Positions 34,108 to 42,062 of a stretch of 44,491 nt of DNA are shown piece by piece. The notes beneath the pieces are model-generated. The model was not told the DNA's origin, ran no database searches, and saw only the letters and a list, made by a program, of their open reading frames with translations. The stretch's first letter is position 1, and each line of letters begins with the position of its first letter. The stretch comes from a bacterium (GTDB lineage: Bacteria; Krumholzibacteriota; Krumholzibacteriia; Krumholzibacteriales; Krumholzibacteriaceae). The stretch spans positions 3,881,517 through 3,926,007 of the forward strand of contig CP070727.1 of assembly GCA_020350885.1 (NCBI GenBank), given 5' to 3'. Both the position numbers and the translations under genes were made by a program.

Positions 34108-35181
34108 TTAGCCGAAGTGCTTGTAAAGCAGGTTTCCAATCGGCCGTGTCAGGGCGACGGGCATATGCTTGAAGATGGCTTTCATCGCCCGGTAAGAGAG
34201 GCTCTTCTCCCGTATCGTTCCCACACCCTTCGCTTCCGGATGGTAGTAGTACGGCAGCGGCAGCTCCTCGCCTCCCATATGCCGTTTCATGCTCAGGAGC
34301 CCTGCATTGTCGATCGCCGTTCGCCCCACGTCGAATATCGTGAATCCGTTCTCGCATCCCCACTTCATCGCCGCCCAGAGGATCGCCTCGGCGAACTGGT
34401 ACTTCAGGTACTCCTTGATCGATGCGTTGTACTTGGCGGTAACCGTTCGGCCGTGGTGGAAGAATACCATGCTGCCGAGTGTAATCCCTTCCCGTCGAGC
34501 CGTCAGCAGGAAGCCATGTCCGGGCTCTATGATGATGCGGTGCACGTTCTCGAAGAGTTTCCAGGGCTGCGGCGGGACGCCGAGCTTGCGCCGGGTCCCG
34601 AGGCTTATGCGGTGGAAGCTCCGCATGGCTTCGATTGAATCGTCACGGATGATCTCGACTCCATGCTTTGCGGCGTACCGGACCGCCCAGCGGGCCCTGC
34701 GCTTGTCGAGACGTTTGTAGGTCGCATCGATATCCTCCGAGAGCGGTATGAGGTGTAGCTTGTGATGTTCGAGCCGTATGAAGGGGTGCCGTCCCTGCGG
34801 AGCGGTGCCGGCCGCACCGAGCAACGGCGCCTCACCCGAACGAATCTCTATGTACCTGCATCCGCTGCGGCTGAAGTCGGCGGCGATCCGCTCGAGAAGT
34901 TCTCCGAGATGCTCCGCCTGGGTGGCGAGCAGCGGCGCATGATCCGAGAACGGAAGCGACACCCAGCGGTTACCCGTTAAGAACGACCGGACCTCGAAGA
35001 ATGGGAGTGCCGCCTCGATGCGATCACCTTGCGAGAGGGCGTAGTAGCGGTGCCGGTAGCCGTAGGTCTCTGTGATCACACGCGCCCATGCGGCGGTGTG
35101 GAAGATCGATGCATTCGGACACCAATCCAGGAATGCGTCCCAGCGCTGGTCGTTCAATGGATCGATCAATTCGACCGGCAT
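34108..35181 (-). CDS. FemAB-like (GNAT-fold) protein
   Basis: A 357-residue cytoplasmic protein of the FemAB/BioF2-like acetyltransferase family found in exopolysaccharide clusters. SIFHTAAWARVITETYGYRH near 25-45 and the N-half YYALSQGDRIEAALPFFEV are typical. The second GNAT domain has GFLLTARREGITLGSMVFF and AKYNASIKEYLKYQFAEAI, then FDVGRTAIDNAGLLSMKRHM. FemAB-type proteins add amino acids to peptidoglycan or modify polysaccharide; which applies here is unknown. GAGGGGGAG precedes ATG 35181, 13 nt after the stop of the GT4 gene upstream, so the two are co-transcribed. Confidence 0.8.
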   Translation of the reverse strand: MPVELIDPLNDQRWDAFLDWCPNASIFHTAAWARVITETYGYRHRYYALSQGDRIEAALPFFEVRSFLTGNRWVSLPFSDHAPLLATQAEHLGELLERIAADFSRSGCRYIEIRSGEAPLLGAAGTAPQGRHPFIRLEHHKLHLIPLSEDIDATYKRLDKRRARWAVRYAAKHGVEIIRDDSIEAMRSFHRISLGTRRKLGVPPQPWKLFENVHRIIIEPGHGFLLTARREGITLGSMVFFHHGRTVTAKYNASIKEYLKYQFAEAILWAAMKWGCENGFTIFDVGRTAIDNAGLLSMKRHMGGEELPLPYYYHPEAKGVGTIREKSLSYRAMKAIFKHMPVALTRPIGNLLYKHFG

Positions 35182-35194
35182 AATCGACTCCCCC

Positions 35195-36298
35195 TCACAT
35201 CCTCTCGAACACGCGAAGGGTGTCCTCGGCGATCCTGTCCCAGTTGAAGCGATCGCACACGTGCTCGAGCACCCGCTTACCGCACGCCTCGACCTCCTCG
35301 GGATGCTCCTCCAGGTGCTGCAACTTTCGGGCCATGTCCCCGGTGTCGTTGATGCGGTATGAGAGCCCTGCATCCCCTATTGAGAAGAGATTCTCGGGAA
35401 TGCTGTTCACGAGCACGCACCTGCCGTAGCTCATCGCCGTGAGCAGTACCGGCGAGGTTCCCTCTACCTCGGATGGTTGTATGTAAACGTAACAGTTCGA
35501 GATGAGCTGGTGGAAACCTTCGCCGTAGATATAGCCGAGGAATTGGATACGCTCGTCCTTGGTTGCGTGGAGCTTTCGGACGTAATCCGTCGTATATTCG
35601 CTTCCGCCGACTATGATGAGAGGACGGTCGGTGCGCACGCGCTCGAAGGCCTCGATCAGGTAATGGATGCCTTTCTCCGGGATGAGACGGCCGATAAAGA
35701 GGTAGTAGCCCCCAGGTGTAAGACCATGTTTTTCGAGCTCGCCGGTACTGCTTGGGGGTTCGAGCACATTTGCGCCGAGCGGCAGCAGGTGGAGCTCCTT
35801 ATTGTAATGCTGGCGGAACCATGCCTGCATGGAGGGGTTGTCAGTCATCATCTCCTTGGACCATACGGCGGATAGATGAACGGCGCATCTCAGGAATATG
35901 CGTGAGAATAGGTTCCATTTCTTTCGCGTCCAGTCTGCGCCGTCTACGCCGACCATGTACCTCTTGCCGAAGAGCATCAGGATCGGGAGCAGGTAGCCGT
36001 GGCCGGGGTGGAAGACATAGACGATGTCTGCGGTATTCTTGAGGCCGATGTGCCAGCAGGCGAGGAACGAATGAGTCAGGGTGTCCAGCACCTTGGTGTT
36101 GAGTGAGGGGAGGTGATACAGCTTGATCCCCTCATACTCGTTCGGAGGGGATTCACCCTTATGGAGATTGTGGTAGCGGCAGTAGACGACGACCTCGTGG
36201 CCGGCCTTCACGAAACGTTTACCCAGTTCCTCCGCCATCGTCTCGGCCCCGCCGTAGCGCGGCGGGAGCCCTCGAACGCCGATGATCGCAATGCGCAT
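35195..36298 (-). CDS. GT4 glycosyltransferase with DUF1972 N-terminus
   Basis: A 367-residue glycosyltransferase. MRIAIIGVRGLPPRYGGAE is the DUF1972 signature, common in rhamnosyltransferase-type proteins of O-antigen and capsule loci. FHPGHGYLLPIL, GVDGADWTRKKWN and the C-terminal FIGRLIPEKGIHYLIEAF and LIIVGGSEYTTDY follow. The donor motif reads EGTSPVLLTAMSYG, so the usual second glutamate (LLEAM) is threonine here. The sugar and acceptor are unknown. It precedes and is probably co-transcribed with the FemAB-like gene, and faces away from the tRNA-Pro gene. Confidence 0.88.
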   Translation of the reverse strand: MRIAIIGVRGLPPRYGGAETMAEELGKRFVKAGHEVVVYCRYHNLHKGESPPNEYEGIKLYHLPSLNTKVLDTLTHSFLACWHIGLKNTADIVYVFHPGHGYLLPILMLFGKRYMVGVDGADWTRKKWNLFSRIFLRCAVHLSAVWSKEMMTDNPSMQAWFRQHYNKELHLLPLGANVLEPPSSTGELEKHGLTPGGYYLFIGRLIPEKGIHYLIEAFERVRTDRPLIIVGGSEYTTDYVRKLHATKDERIQFLGYIYGEGFHQLISNCYVYIQPSEVEGTSPVLLTAMSYGRCVLVNSIPENLFSIGDAGLSYRINDTGDMARKLQHLEEHPEEVEACGKRVLEHVCDRFNWDRIAEDTLRVFERM

Positions 36299-36596
36299 TC
36301 CCGGTATGTACTCCTCTCAATGGATTCTCGTGTCGTTGAATGCTTGCAAGTCGGGTGCCTACAGACTCCTTGCGCTGGAGAACAGTTCACGCTTTCGGGT
36401 GCGTGGGACTCCACCGGAACCGGTGCCTGTTCTTGAGATATCGCACGGCTCGAGGGGGTATTATAGCTTTGCCGCGCGCCCACCGTCAAGCGGGGTCCGT
36501 GCTAGTGGGGGTTTCTCTTGACTTTACCGTGTTTCCGTATGAATACTTCCTGTGTCCGGGGGTAAAAAGGGGACCCTGGAATATCCGAAGGGAGCT

Positions 36597-36674
36597 CGGG
36601 GCGTAGCGCAGCCAGGTTAGCGCGCCTGCCTTGGGAGCAGGAGGTCGCCGGTTCAAATCCGGCCGCCCCGACCA
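36597..36674 (+). tRNA. tRNA-Pro (TGG)
   Basis: A 78-nt tRNA including encoded CCA. The acceptor stem CGGGGCG pairs with CGCCCCG, followed by discriminator A. The anticodon stem CCTGC/GCAGG holds the loop CTTGGGA, giving anticodon TGG (36632-36634). The T-arm is GCCGG-TTCAAAT-CCGGC. Confidence 0.96.
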
Positions 36675-36698
36675 TTTTAAGTGGGAGGTAGAGAGAAC

Positions 36699-37817
36699 TT
36701 GAAGAGGTTGCTTTGTGTAACACTGATCGGTTTGATGATTCTCCCGGTCGTTTCAAAGGCCGGAGAGTGGCATGAGAGGATCAAGTTGACAGGCGACTTC
36801 AGGCATCGCCACGAGCTTATCCAGGTTGAAGACAAGGATGACCGGAACAGATGGCGTATCCGCCTGCGTCTCTCTCTCGAAGGGGAGATCACAGACGAAT
36901 GGTCGGCGGGCGTTCGTCTTGCAACCGGCTCCAATGATCCCGTCTCTACGAACCAGACACTGGACGATGGTTTTACGACCAAGATGTTCAATCTTGACCG
37001 CGCCTACTTCGACTTTCACCCTACCTTCCTCAGGGGTCTCCACATTCGTGGCGGTAAGATGGAGCTTCCGTTTGACAAGGTGGAGAATACGGAGCTCATC
37101 TGGGACAGCGATCTGAGCCCCGAGGGGGCGGCGGTCATGTACGAGAACACAACGCACGAGAAGGTGGCCGTGTTCTTGAGCGGCGCATTCTTTTACATTG
37201 ACGAACGGAAAGCCGACGACGACACCTGGCTCGCTGGCGGACAGCTAGGAGTAAAGGTGGAGCCCAGGGCGGATATGCATGCCATGGTCGGTGGTGGTTA
37301 CTACGATTATGAGGAAGTCAAGGACCATCACGTGATCTTCAATCACGACGATCCCTTCGGTAACTCCTCCATATCCCATCAGGTCGTCGTTGACGGGGAT
37401 ACGACTATATATGAGGACTACATCTGGGATTACAATCTCTTCGAGATCTTCGGCGAGATCGGTTATACGTTGGAAACGATGTCGGTCACGGTTTACGGTA
37501 ATTATGTATATAACACGGGGGCAGACAGCCTCAATGCCGGCTGGCTCGTAGGCGTGACCTTCAAATATGGTAAGGGCAGAGGTGCAGTTAAGGTTTATGC
37601 CAACTACCGCGAGCTCGAAGCCGACGCCGTGATAGGAGCATTCACCAGCTCCGATTTCATCGGCGGCGGCACCGATGGCAAGGGTCTTAGAGCCGGGGCC
37701 TCCGTGGGGCTGGCCGAGAATGTCGACCTGGCGCTCACGTACTTCCTCAACAAGATCGATTTGGATGAGGAGATCGATTACAGGAGGCTTCAGGCCGACA
37801 TCAAGATGAAGTTCTAG
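36699..37817 (+). CDS. Putative porin
   Basis: A 372-residue outer-membrane beta-barrel protein of the putative-porin type (Porin_5-like). A signal peptide (LKRLLCVTLIGLMILPVVSKA) leads to GEWHERIKLTGDFRHRHE, then RWRIRLRLSLEGEITDEW and NLDRAYFDFHPTFLRGLHIRGGK-type strands with alternate polar and hydrophobic residues; it ends in ADIKMKF with the C-terminal Phe. Substrate unknown. I start at TTG 36699, with GGGAGG 10 nt upstream; a GTG at 36681 is too near. It begins 24 nt after tRNA-Pro on the same strand with no terminator seen, so the tRNA promoter may also drive it. Confidence 0.82.
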   Translation: MKRLLCVTLIGLMILPVVSKAGEWHERIKLTGDFRHRHELIQVEDKDDRNRWRIRLRLSLEGEITDEWSAGVRLATGSNDPVSTNQTLDDGFTTKMFNLDRAYFDFHPTFLRGLHIRGGKMELPFDKVENTELIWDSDLSPEGAAVMYENTTHEKVAVFLSGAFFYIDERKADDDTWLAGGQLGVKVEPRADMHAMVGGGYYDYEEVKDHHVIFNHDDPFGNSSISHQVVVDGDTTIYEDYIWDYNLFEIFGEIGYTLETMSVTVYGNYVYNTGADSLNAGWLVGVTFKYGKGRGAVKVYANYRELEADAVIGAFTSSDFIGGGTDGKGLRAGASVGLAENVDLALTYFLNKIDLDEEIDYRRLQADIKMKF

Positions 37818-37948
37818 GATTGTTCCCCTGGATTCCTTATCCAGATCGACGGCTCGGCGACGGTCGGTCCGAGAGGTGGTCTACAGGAAACCGGAGCAGC
37901 CCTTTGCCTGATCCAATGCGCACCTCTTATTACCTCGGATAATGTACG

Positions 37949-38152
37949 TTATTTATCCAGAATGAAGATAATACGCATCGTCACCCTGAACTCGACGATC
38001 TCGTTATTCTCCACATGGGCCGTATGTTTGATGATCTCGAATCCGGTGATGTTATGAAGTGTCTTCGCAGCTCTCTTGAATCCTTCCGTTGCCGCTTCGA
38101 CCCACCCCTTTTTCGATGATGCGACGACCTCGGTTACCCGTGCTACCGCCAT
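37949..38152 (-). CDS. Dodecin
   Basis: A 67-residue dodecin, a small flavin-binding protein that forms dodecameric shells and buffers riboflavin, FMN or CoA. The whole chain fits: ARVTEVVASSKKGWVEAA with the flavin-stacking Trp, KTLHNITGFEIIKHTAHV, then ENNEIVEFRVTMRIIFILDK. AAGGAGG lies 7 nt upstream of ATG 38152. It lies on the same strand after the TonB-dependent receptor gene with a gap of 222 nt; no link is shown. The 131-nt gap to the convergent porin gene has no clear terminator. Confidence 0.93.
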   Translation of the reverse strand: MAVARVTEVVASSKKGWVEAATEGFKRAAKTLHNITGFEIIKHTAHVENNEIVEFRVTMRIIFILDK

Positions 38153-38374
38153 CGTATTCCTCCTTCCAGTAGATTGGTTTGCTTCGATGAGTTCGAACTC
38201 ACCGGTGCAGTTACATGCTGTCGACCTCTCATGGAGGCCGAAGCTCGACTGTACAGCAACATGCTGGAGCCGTGTCTCGTGAGGTGTGATCCTGCTCAAG
38301 CTTACAACACAGGGCGGGGAGCTGGCAAGTGCTTCCTCGCGTTCGATGGGACGGGCGGGGCAGATTCAGGATAG

Positions 38375-40258
38375 TTAGAATGTGATCCGTGCGCCGGCTA
38401 TGGTGTGAAGATCAGGAGAAGGATAGCCGGCGACCTCAGTGTAATGCTCATCAAGGACATTGCATACCCTGACAAAGAGCTCGTACCACCGGCTGTAACG
38501 GTACGTTACGGCGAGGTCATAGCGTGTGTATGATGGATTGAAATACTCCCCCAAGGGTCCGCCGAAATCGTTATCGAGCCGCTTTCCCACAAGGGATGCT
38601 GACAGCAGCACATCTAACGGATCTCCGTGCAGGTTGATACTGAACCCTCCGCTGTGGCGTGGTCTGCGCAAAAGCTGCTTCTTGGTCGAGCAATCCTCCG
38701 TCCTCAGATACGTGTAGTGTCCGGATACCGTGCAGAAGCTCCAGGGTTCCAGTTTCAAGCTTATCTCCATGCCATCACTGAATGATTTCCCGATGTTGTC
38801 GGCCGTATAAGTCTCAAGGTTGAATGCGATCATGTTCTCGTAGTCGTTCCTGAAGTAGGAGACTTCACACGAGAGCTGCAGCGGATCGATTTCCTGGCTG
38901 AATCCGACATCGTACCCTTGTGCCTTCTCGGGGGAAAGATCAGGATTGCCATATCCCGGGTAGTACAGCTCGTTGAGGCTGGGTGCCCTGAAACCACTCC
39001 CTATCGAACCTTTTAATGTTGTCCGTGTTCGGTCGATGGAATATGAAATGGAAAGCTTGTACGTGGATATTGTTCCGAATTCACTATGGTCGTCCACACG
39101 CGCACCGAGGGCGAGCACCGGCAGTGACTTCGGATCCACAATGCCATTGAAGAAATAGGCGATATTGTTGATCTCGTTGTCGAAGCTCGTTGTCCCGAAA
39201 GGTGAAAATCCGCTGTTCGTAGTCCGTTCCTCACGCCATTCCAGACCGGCTGTGAACCAGAGATTCTCGAGGAAGCGGAGATTGTTTTGCCATGTTACGT
39301 TTTGGATGTCGGAGTTGATCTCCGAGAAAGCATCGCCGGCGAAAGGACCTTCTTCGAGCGGGTCGACGGGATCGTCGAAGGTGATTTCATTCGTATAGAA
39401 CGAAGTGCGGATGTAGTAATTCCAGATGCGATGCACGAATTGTTGGTACTGGGCCGATATAAAGAACGATCCGCCGCTCTGCACGGCGTTTGGGTCGGTG
39501 TCAAATTCGGATCCACGCAGGCCCTTTGCAACGTCCGAGTATTTCAGATTGACGGAAATATTGGATGTAGGCGTTACATGACTCCTTACAGAACCGGAGA
39601 GTGACGTGTTTTTATAGAAATCGTTGGAGAACCGGCCATCCGTTGTTGTTCTGAGGATGGAGAGTGCATAGTTCGATGTCTTTCCACCACCGGTGAGGTC
39701 GACCGAGCCTGTCGCCGTACCGAAGGAGCCGCCCGACAGGCAGATGCTGCGTCTTGCGCCTTCGGCTGCCCGTGTGGATATTATGTTGATGACACCTCCG
39801 ATAGCGGTTGAACCGTAGAGGATGCCGTGAGGACCGCGTACGATCTCGATCCGCTCGATATTTACGGTGGTGAGATCCGAGAAGTCAAAGGCCCCTGTCG
39901 TTGGATCGTTTATCGGTACGCCGTCAAGCATGACGAGACAATGGTTGCTGTTCGCCCCTCGAATAAAGATGCTGGATGTCTTTCCCATGCTCCCCGACTG
40001 AACGATATCCATGCCGGCAGCTGAACGAAGAACCTCTACTACACTGTCCGTTTGATACTTCCGTATCTCTTCCTTCGATATCACCCTTGTGAAGCTCGCC
40101 GTCTTGTCGATCGGCCATGTGACTCGCGAGGCGGTAACCACGATTTCATCCGTGTAGTATATCTTTTCATCGGCATAGATTCCCATCGAAGTGGCGGGAA
40201 AGAGGATTATGAAACCGGCACAGAGTGACCGGAACAGGACTATTGCGTACCTTGTCAT
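38375..40258 (-). CDS. TonB-dependent receptor, BtuB-like
   Basis: A 627-residue outer-membrane receptor for energised uptake. After a signal peptide (ending near MGIYADE) comes a TonB-box-like segment YYTDEIVVTASR, then a plug domain: EVLRSAAGMDIVQSG, SIFIRGANSNHCLVMLDGVP and ERIEIVRGPHGILYGSTAIG. The remaining 480 residues are a 22-strand barrel with the typical GFRAPSLNELYYPGYGNPDLSPE and end in ITF. A cobalamin riboswitch stands upstream, so vitamin B12 or another corrinoid is the very probable substrate. GGGAGG precedes ATG 40258. The B12-ABC importer genes are not in this window. Confidence 0.92.
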   Translation of the reverse strand: MTRYAIVLFRSLCAGFIILFPATSMGIYADEKIYYTDEIVVTASRVTWPIDKTASFTRVISKEEIRKYQTDSVVEVLRSAAGMDIVQSGSMGKTSSIFIRGANSNHCLVMLDGVPINDPTTGAFDFSDLTTVNIERIEIVRGPHGILYGSTAIGGVINIISTRAAEGARRSICLSGGSFGTATGSVDLTGGGKTSNYALSILRTTTDGRFSNDFYKNTSLSGSVRSHVTPTSNISVNLKYSDVAKGLRGSEFDTDPNAVQSGGSFFISAQYQQFVHRIWNYYIRTSFYTNEITFDDPVDPLEEGPFAGDAFSEINSDIQNVTWQNNLRFLENLWFTAGLEWREERTTNSGFSPFGTTSFDNEINNIAYFFNGIVDPKSLPVLALGARVDDHSEFGTISTYKLSISYSIDRTRTTLKGSIGSGFRAPSLNELYYPGYGNPDLSPEKAQGYDVGFSQEIDPLQLSCEVSYFRNDYENMIAFNLETYTADNIGKSFSDGMEISLKLEPWSFCTVSGHYTYLRTEDCSTKKQLLRRPRHSGGFSINLHGDPLDVLLSASLVGKRLDNDFGGPLGEYFNPSYTRYDLAVTYRYSRWYELFVRVCNVLDEHYTEVAGYPSPDLHTIAGARITF

Positions 40259-40324
40259 GCCATACCTCCCGGATGGTTGGTTGTGTGTCCGGGGAGGCGA
40301 GAGGATTCTCGGTGGAGGATTGCG

Positions 40325-40363
40325 AAAAAAACCCTCCGGCCCTGTTCGGGGGTTCGCGGAGGG
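40325..40363 (-). terminator. Intrinsic terminator of the cobalamin riboswitch
   Basis: On the minus strand CCCTCCG (40363-40357) pairs with CGGAGGG (40338-40332), followed by seven T (40331-40325). It lies between the riboswitch aptamer and the receptor start, so it is the likely expression platform: cobalamin binding would favour this hairpin and switch the receptor off. It is the only textbook hairpin-plus-T terminator I found in the window. Confidence 0.85.
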
Positions 40364-40420
40364 TATCGTTACCGTCTCCCTTCCTCTCGCTCCTCGAAGA
40401 GGTCCAGGGAACATCTTCTC

Positions 40421-40585
40421 CAGGCAGGTCTCCTGACTTATGGCTCGAACGCCCCCGTCTCCTTCCCAGTGCTTCGCACCAGTGGGTTCAGACGGGCGGC
40501 TCGCCAATCACAGTGGCGGGTCCGTGAGGGATTCACACCCTCTTCCCTCTAGGCCCCAGTGGGGCACCTCGAGTTATGTTTCAGG
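40421..40585 (-). promoter_or_regulatory. Cobalamin riboswitch
   Basis: The minus strand carries the conserved elements in the usual order: GGTGCC near the 5' end, then AGGGTGTGAATCCCTC, the B12-box core GCCACTGTGATTGG (40517-40504), a GCGAAGC-capped peripheral stem, and the closing GTCAGGAGACCTGCC (40437-40423). It is about 165 nt long. Adenosyl- or another cobalamin bound here shuts off the downstream TonB-dependent receptor via the terminator at 40325-40363. Boundaries are approximate; the class is clear. Confidence 0.93.
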
Positions 40586-40589
40586 CGTC

Positions 40590-40619
40590 ATCCTATCGTT
40601 ACGTGAATCCGCCTGTCAA
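40590..40619 (-). promoter_or_regulatory. Promoter of the riboswitch-receptor transcript
   Basis: A perfect -35 TTGACA (40619-40614), an 18-nt spacer and -10 TAGGAT (40595-40590). The transcript would begin within a few bases of the riboswitch 5' end, as expected. It starts 22 nt after the stop of the OmpA-family gene. Confidence 0.65.
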
Positions 40620-40641
40620 CTATTTATTCCGACGCGGCGAA

Positions 40642-41310
40642 CTATCCCGCCGCTTTATCCTCGGCTGCCTTCTTCAGTTTCTCGTTTGCCATGATCGCCA
40701 CTTCAACGCGACGATTGGCCTGTCGTCCTTCATCCGTATCGTTCGTAGCGATGGGCTGGGATTCACCGTAGCCCATGATGGTGAATCGCGTGGGGATCAC
40801 ACCCTGGCCGGCCAGGTGGTTCCTCACGGACATGGCCCGTTTCTCCGAGAGGTCGAGATTGTACTCTTCGGAGCCCGTTGCGTCTGTGTGGCCCTCGATC
40901 AGGACGTTGGTATCATCGTACTTGTTCAGAATTGCGGCGAGCTTGTCGAGATTCGTCTTCGACACGTTTCGCAGGTTCGCCTTGTCCACATCGAACAGGA
41001 TCCCCGAATCGAAGGTTATCTTGATCCCTTCACCGATGCGCTCCACCTTTGCCCCCTCTATGTCGCGCTCGATCTCTGCGGCCTGCTCGTCCATGTAATG
41101 TCCGATGTAAGCACCCGCCGCCCCTCCGATTGCTGCGCCGAGGATTGCACCGACGGCGGTGTTCCCTGCACGCTTACCGACGATGGCACCGACGGCGGCG
41201 CCGGCAGCGGCCCCGATGGCCGTTCCCTTCTTCGTCCTGCTCATAGAGCCGCATCCACAGAACGCGAACAGGAGCGAGACCAGGAGCACATAGACAACTG
41301 CCTTCTTCAT
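40642..41310 (-). CDS. OmpA-family lipoprotein with glycine zipper
   Basis: A 222-residue envelope protein. A signal peptide ends in FAFCGCGS, an imperfect lipobox. Residues about 30-75 are glycine-zipper repeats (GTAIGAAAGAAVGAIVG, then AILGAAIGGAAGAYIG), likely membrane-associated. The C-terminal OmpA/MotB domain (about 95-205) has FDVDKANLR, EGHTDATGSEEYNLDLSEKR and GYGESQPIATNDTDEGRQAN, which bind diaminopimelate in peptidoglycan. Such proteins (YfiB/YiaD-like) tether the outer membrane to the wall. ATG 41310 has GAGGAGG upstream. A promoter candidate lies 97 nt further up, so it need not depend on the PEBP gene. Confidence 0.9.
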   Translation of the reverse strand: MKKAVVYVLLVSLLFAFCGCGSMSRTKKGTAIGAAAGAAVGAIVGKRAGNTAVGAILGAAIGGAAGAYIGHYMDEQAAEIERDIEGAKVERIGEGIKITFDSGILFDVDKANLRNVSKTNLDKLAAILNKYDDTNVLIEGHTDATGSEEYNLDLSEKRAMSVRNHLAGQGVIPTRFTIMGYGESQPIATNDTDEGRQANRRVEVAIMANEKLKKAAEDKAAG

Positions 41311-41406
41311 GCGACACCCTCCTCTCAATGCGTTATGAAGCGGTCACCGCCTGCGGGCGGCCGTGATAGGTGCACGACTCCCGTCTGCGGTTTTGGGGTC
41401 GCCGAC

Positions 41407-41434
41407 AGTATACACCAACCCCCTGGGGAGTAAA
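41407..41434 (-). promoter_or_regulatory. Promoter candidate for the OmpA-family gene
   Basis: TTTACT (41434-41429), a 16-nt spacer and TATACT (41412-41407; five of six). It lies in the 133-nt gap between the PEBP and OmpA-family genes and would give a leader of about 90 nt. Confidence 0.4.
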
Positions 41435-41443
41435 AAAGAAAAT

Positions 41444-42028
41444 TCACTTCCGCTGGTAGGTTCCGATCAGCTCTCCCGATGCAAGTATATGGCCCTTCAT
41501 CGACTTGAGGAGAGCTTTTTTTGTTAGACCGGGTTCGAGGTCAGGCATGGTATCGAGGGCGTAGAGCTTGAAGAAGTATCGGTGTGGCTTACCGCGCGGT
41601 GGGCAGGGACCTCCATAGCCTGGTGACCCGAAATCGGTGCTCCCGTGTTTTGCGCCGTTTGCGATGATTTCGTCGTTCGGCACGCCCTCACCGAGCTCGG
41701 CGCAATCCGGGGGGATACAGTAGAGCACCCAGTGGACCCAGGTCTTCATCGGGGCATCCGGGTCGTCGCATATCAGTGCCAGACTCCTGGTTTCTTCCGG
41801 CAGACCGGACCATTGGATGGGTGGGGAAATATTTTCGCCGTCACACGTATACACGGTGGGGATCGGTCCGTTGTTGGCGAATGCCGGACTTGTGATCATT
41901 ATATCCATCTTGGCACCCCCCTTTCCGGTTGCCTTTTCATCCGTACCCTTTTGCCCGGAGCAGGCCGGAATCGAGGCCAGGTAAAGCATAACCGCTGCAA
42001 GCAGCAGAATGGAATGCTTCGTTCTCAT
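41444..42028 (-). CDS. PEBP/YbhB-family lipoprotein
   Basis: A 194-residue exported protein of the phosphatidylethanolamine-binding (Raf kinase inhibitor-like) family. The signal peptide ends in SIPACSG with lipobox Cys23. The family ligand pocket is seen in ICDDPDAP, TWVHWVLY and GPCPPRGKPHRYFFKLYAL, in order. The bacterial members YbhB/YbcL bind small anions; their role is not known. GAGGAGG precedes ATG 42028, 34 nt after the stop of the large lipoprotein gene upstream, so the two may be read together. Confidence 0.92.
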   Translation of the reverse strand: MRTKHSILLLAAVMLYLASIPACSGQKGTDEKATGKGGAKMDIMITSPAFANNGPIPTVYTCDGENISPPIQWSGLPEETRSLALICDDPDAPMKTWVHWVLYCIPPDCAELGEGVPNDEIIANGAKHGSTDFGSPGYGGPCPPRGKPHRYFFKLYALDTMPDLEPGLTKKALLKSMKGHILASGELIGTYQRK

Positions 42029-42062
42029 GCCGCCTCCTCTCGTTTGTATCTTCGGTGGGTTA

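Noticed and set aside
40259..40507. In-frame N-terminal extension of the TonB-dependent receptor to a TTG at 40507.
   Set aside because: It would translate through the riboswitch and terminator; the signal peptide and ribosome site support ATG 40258.
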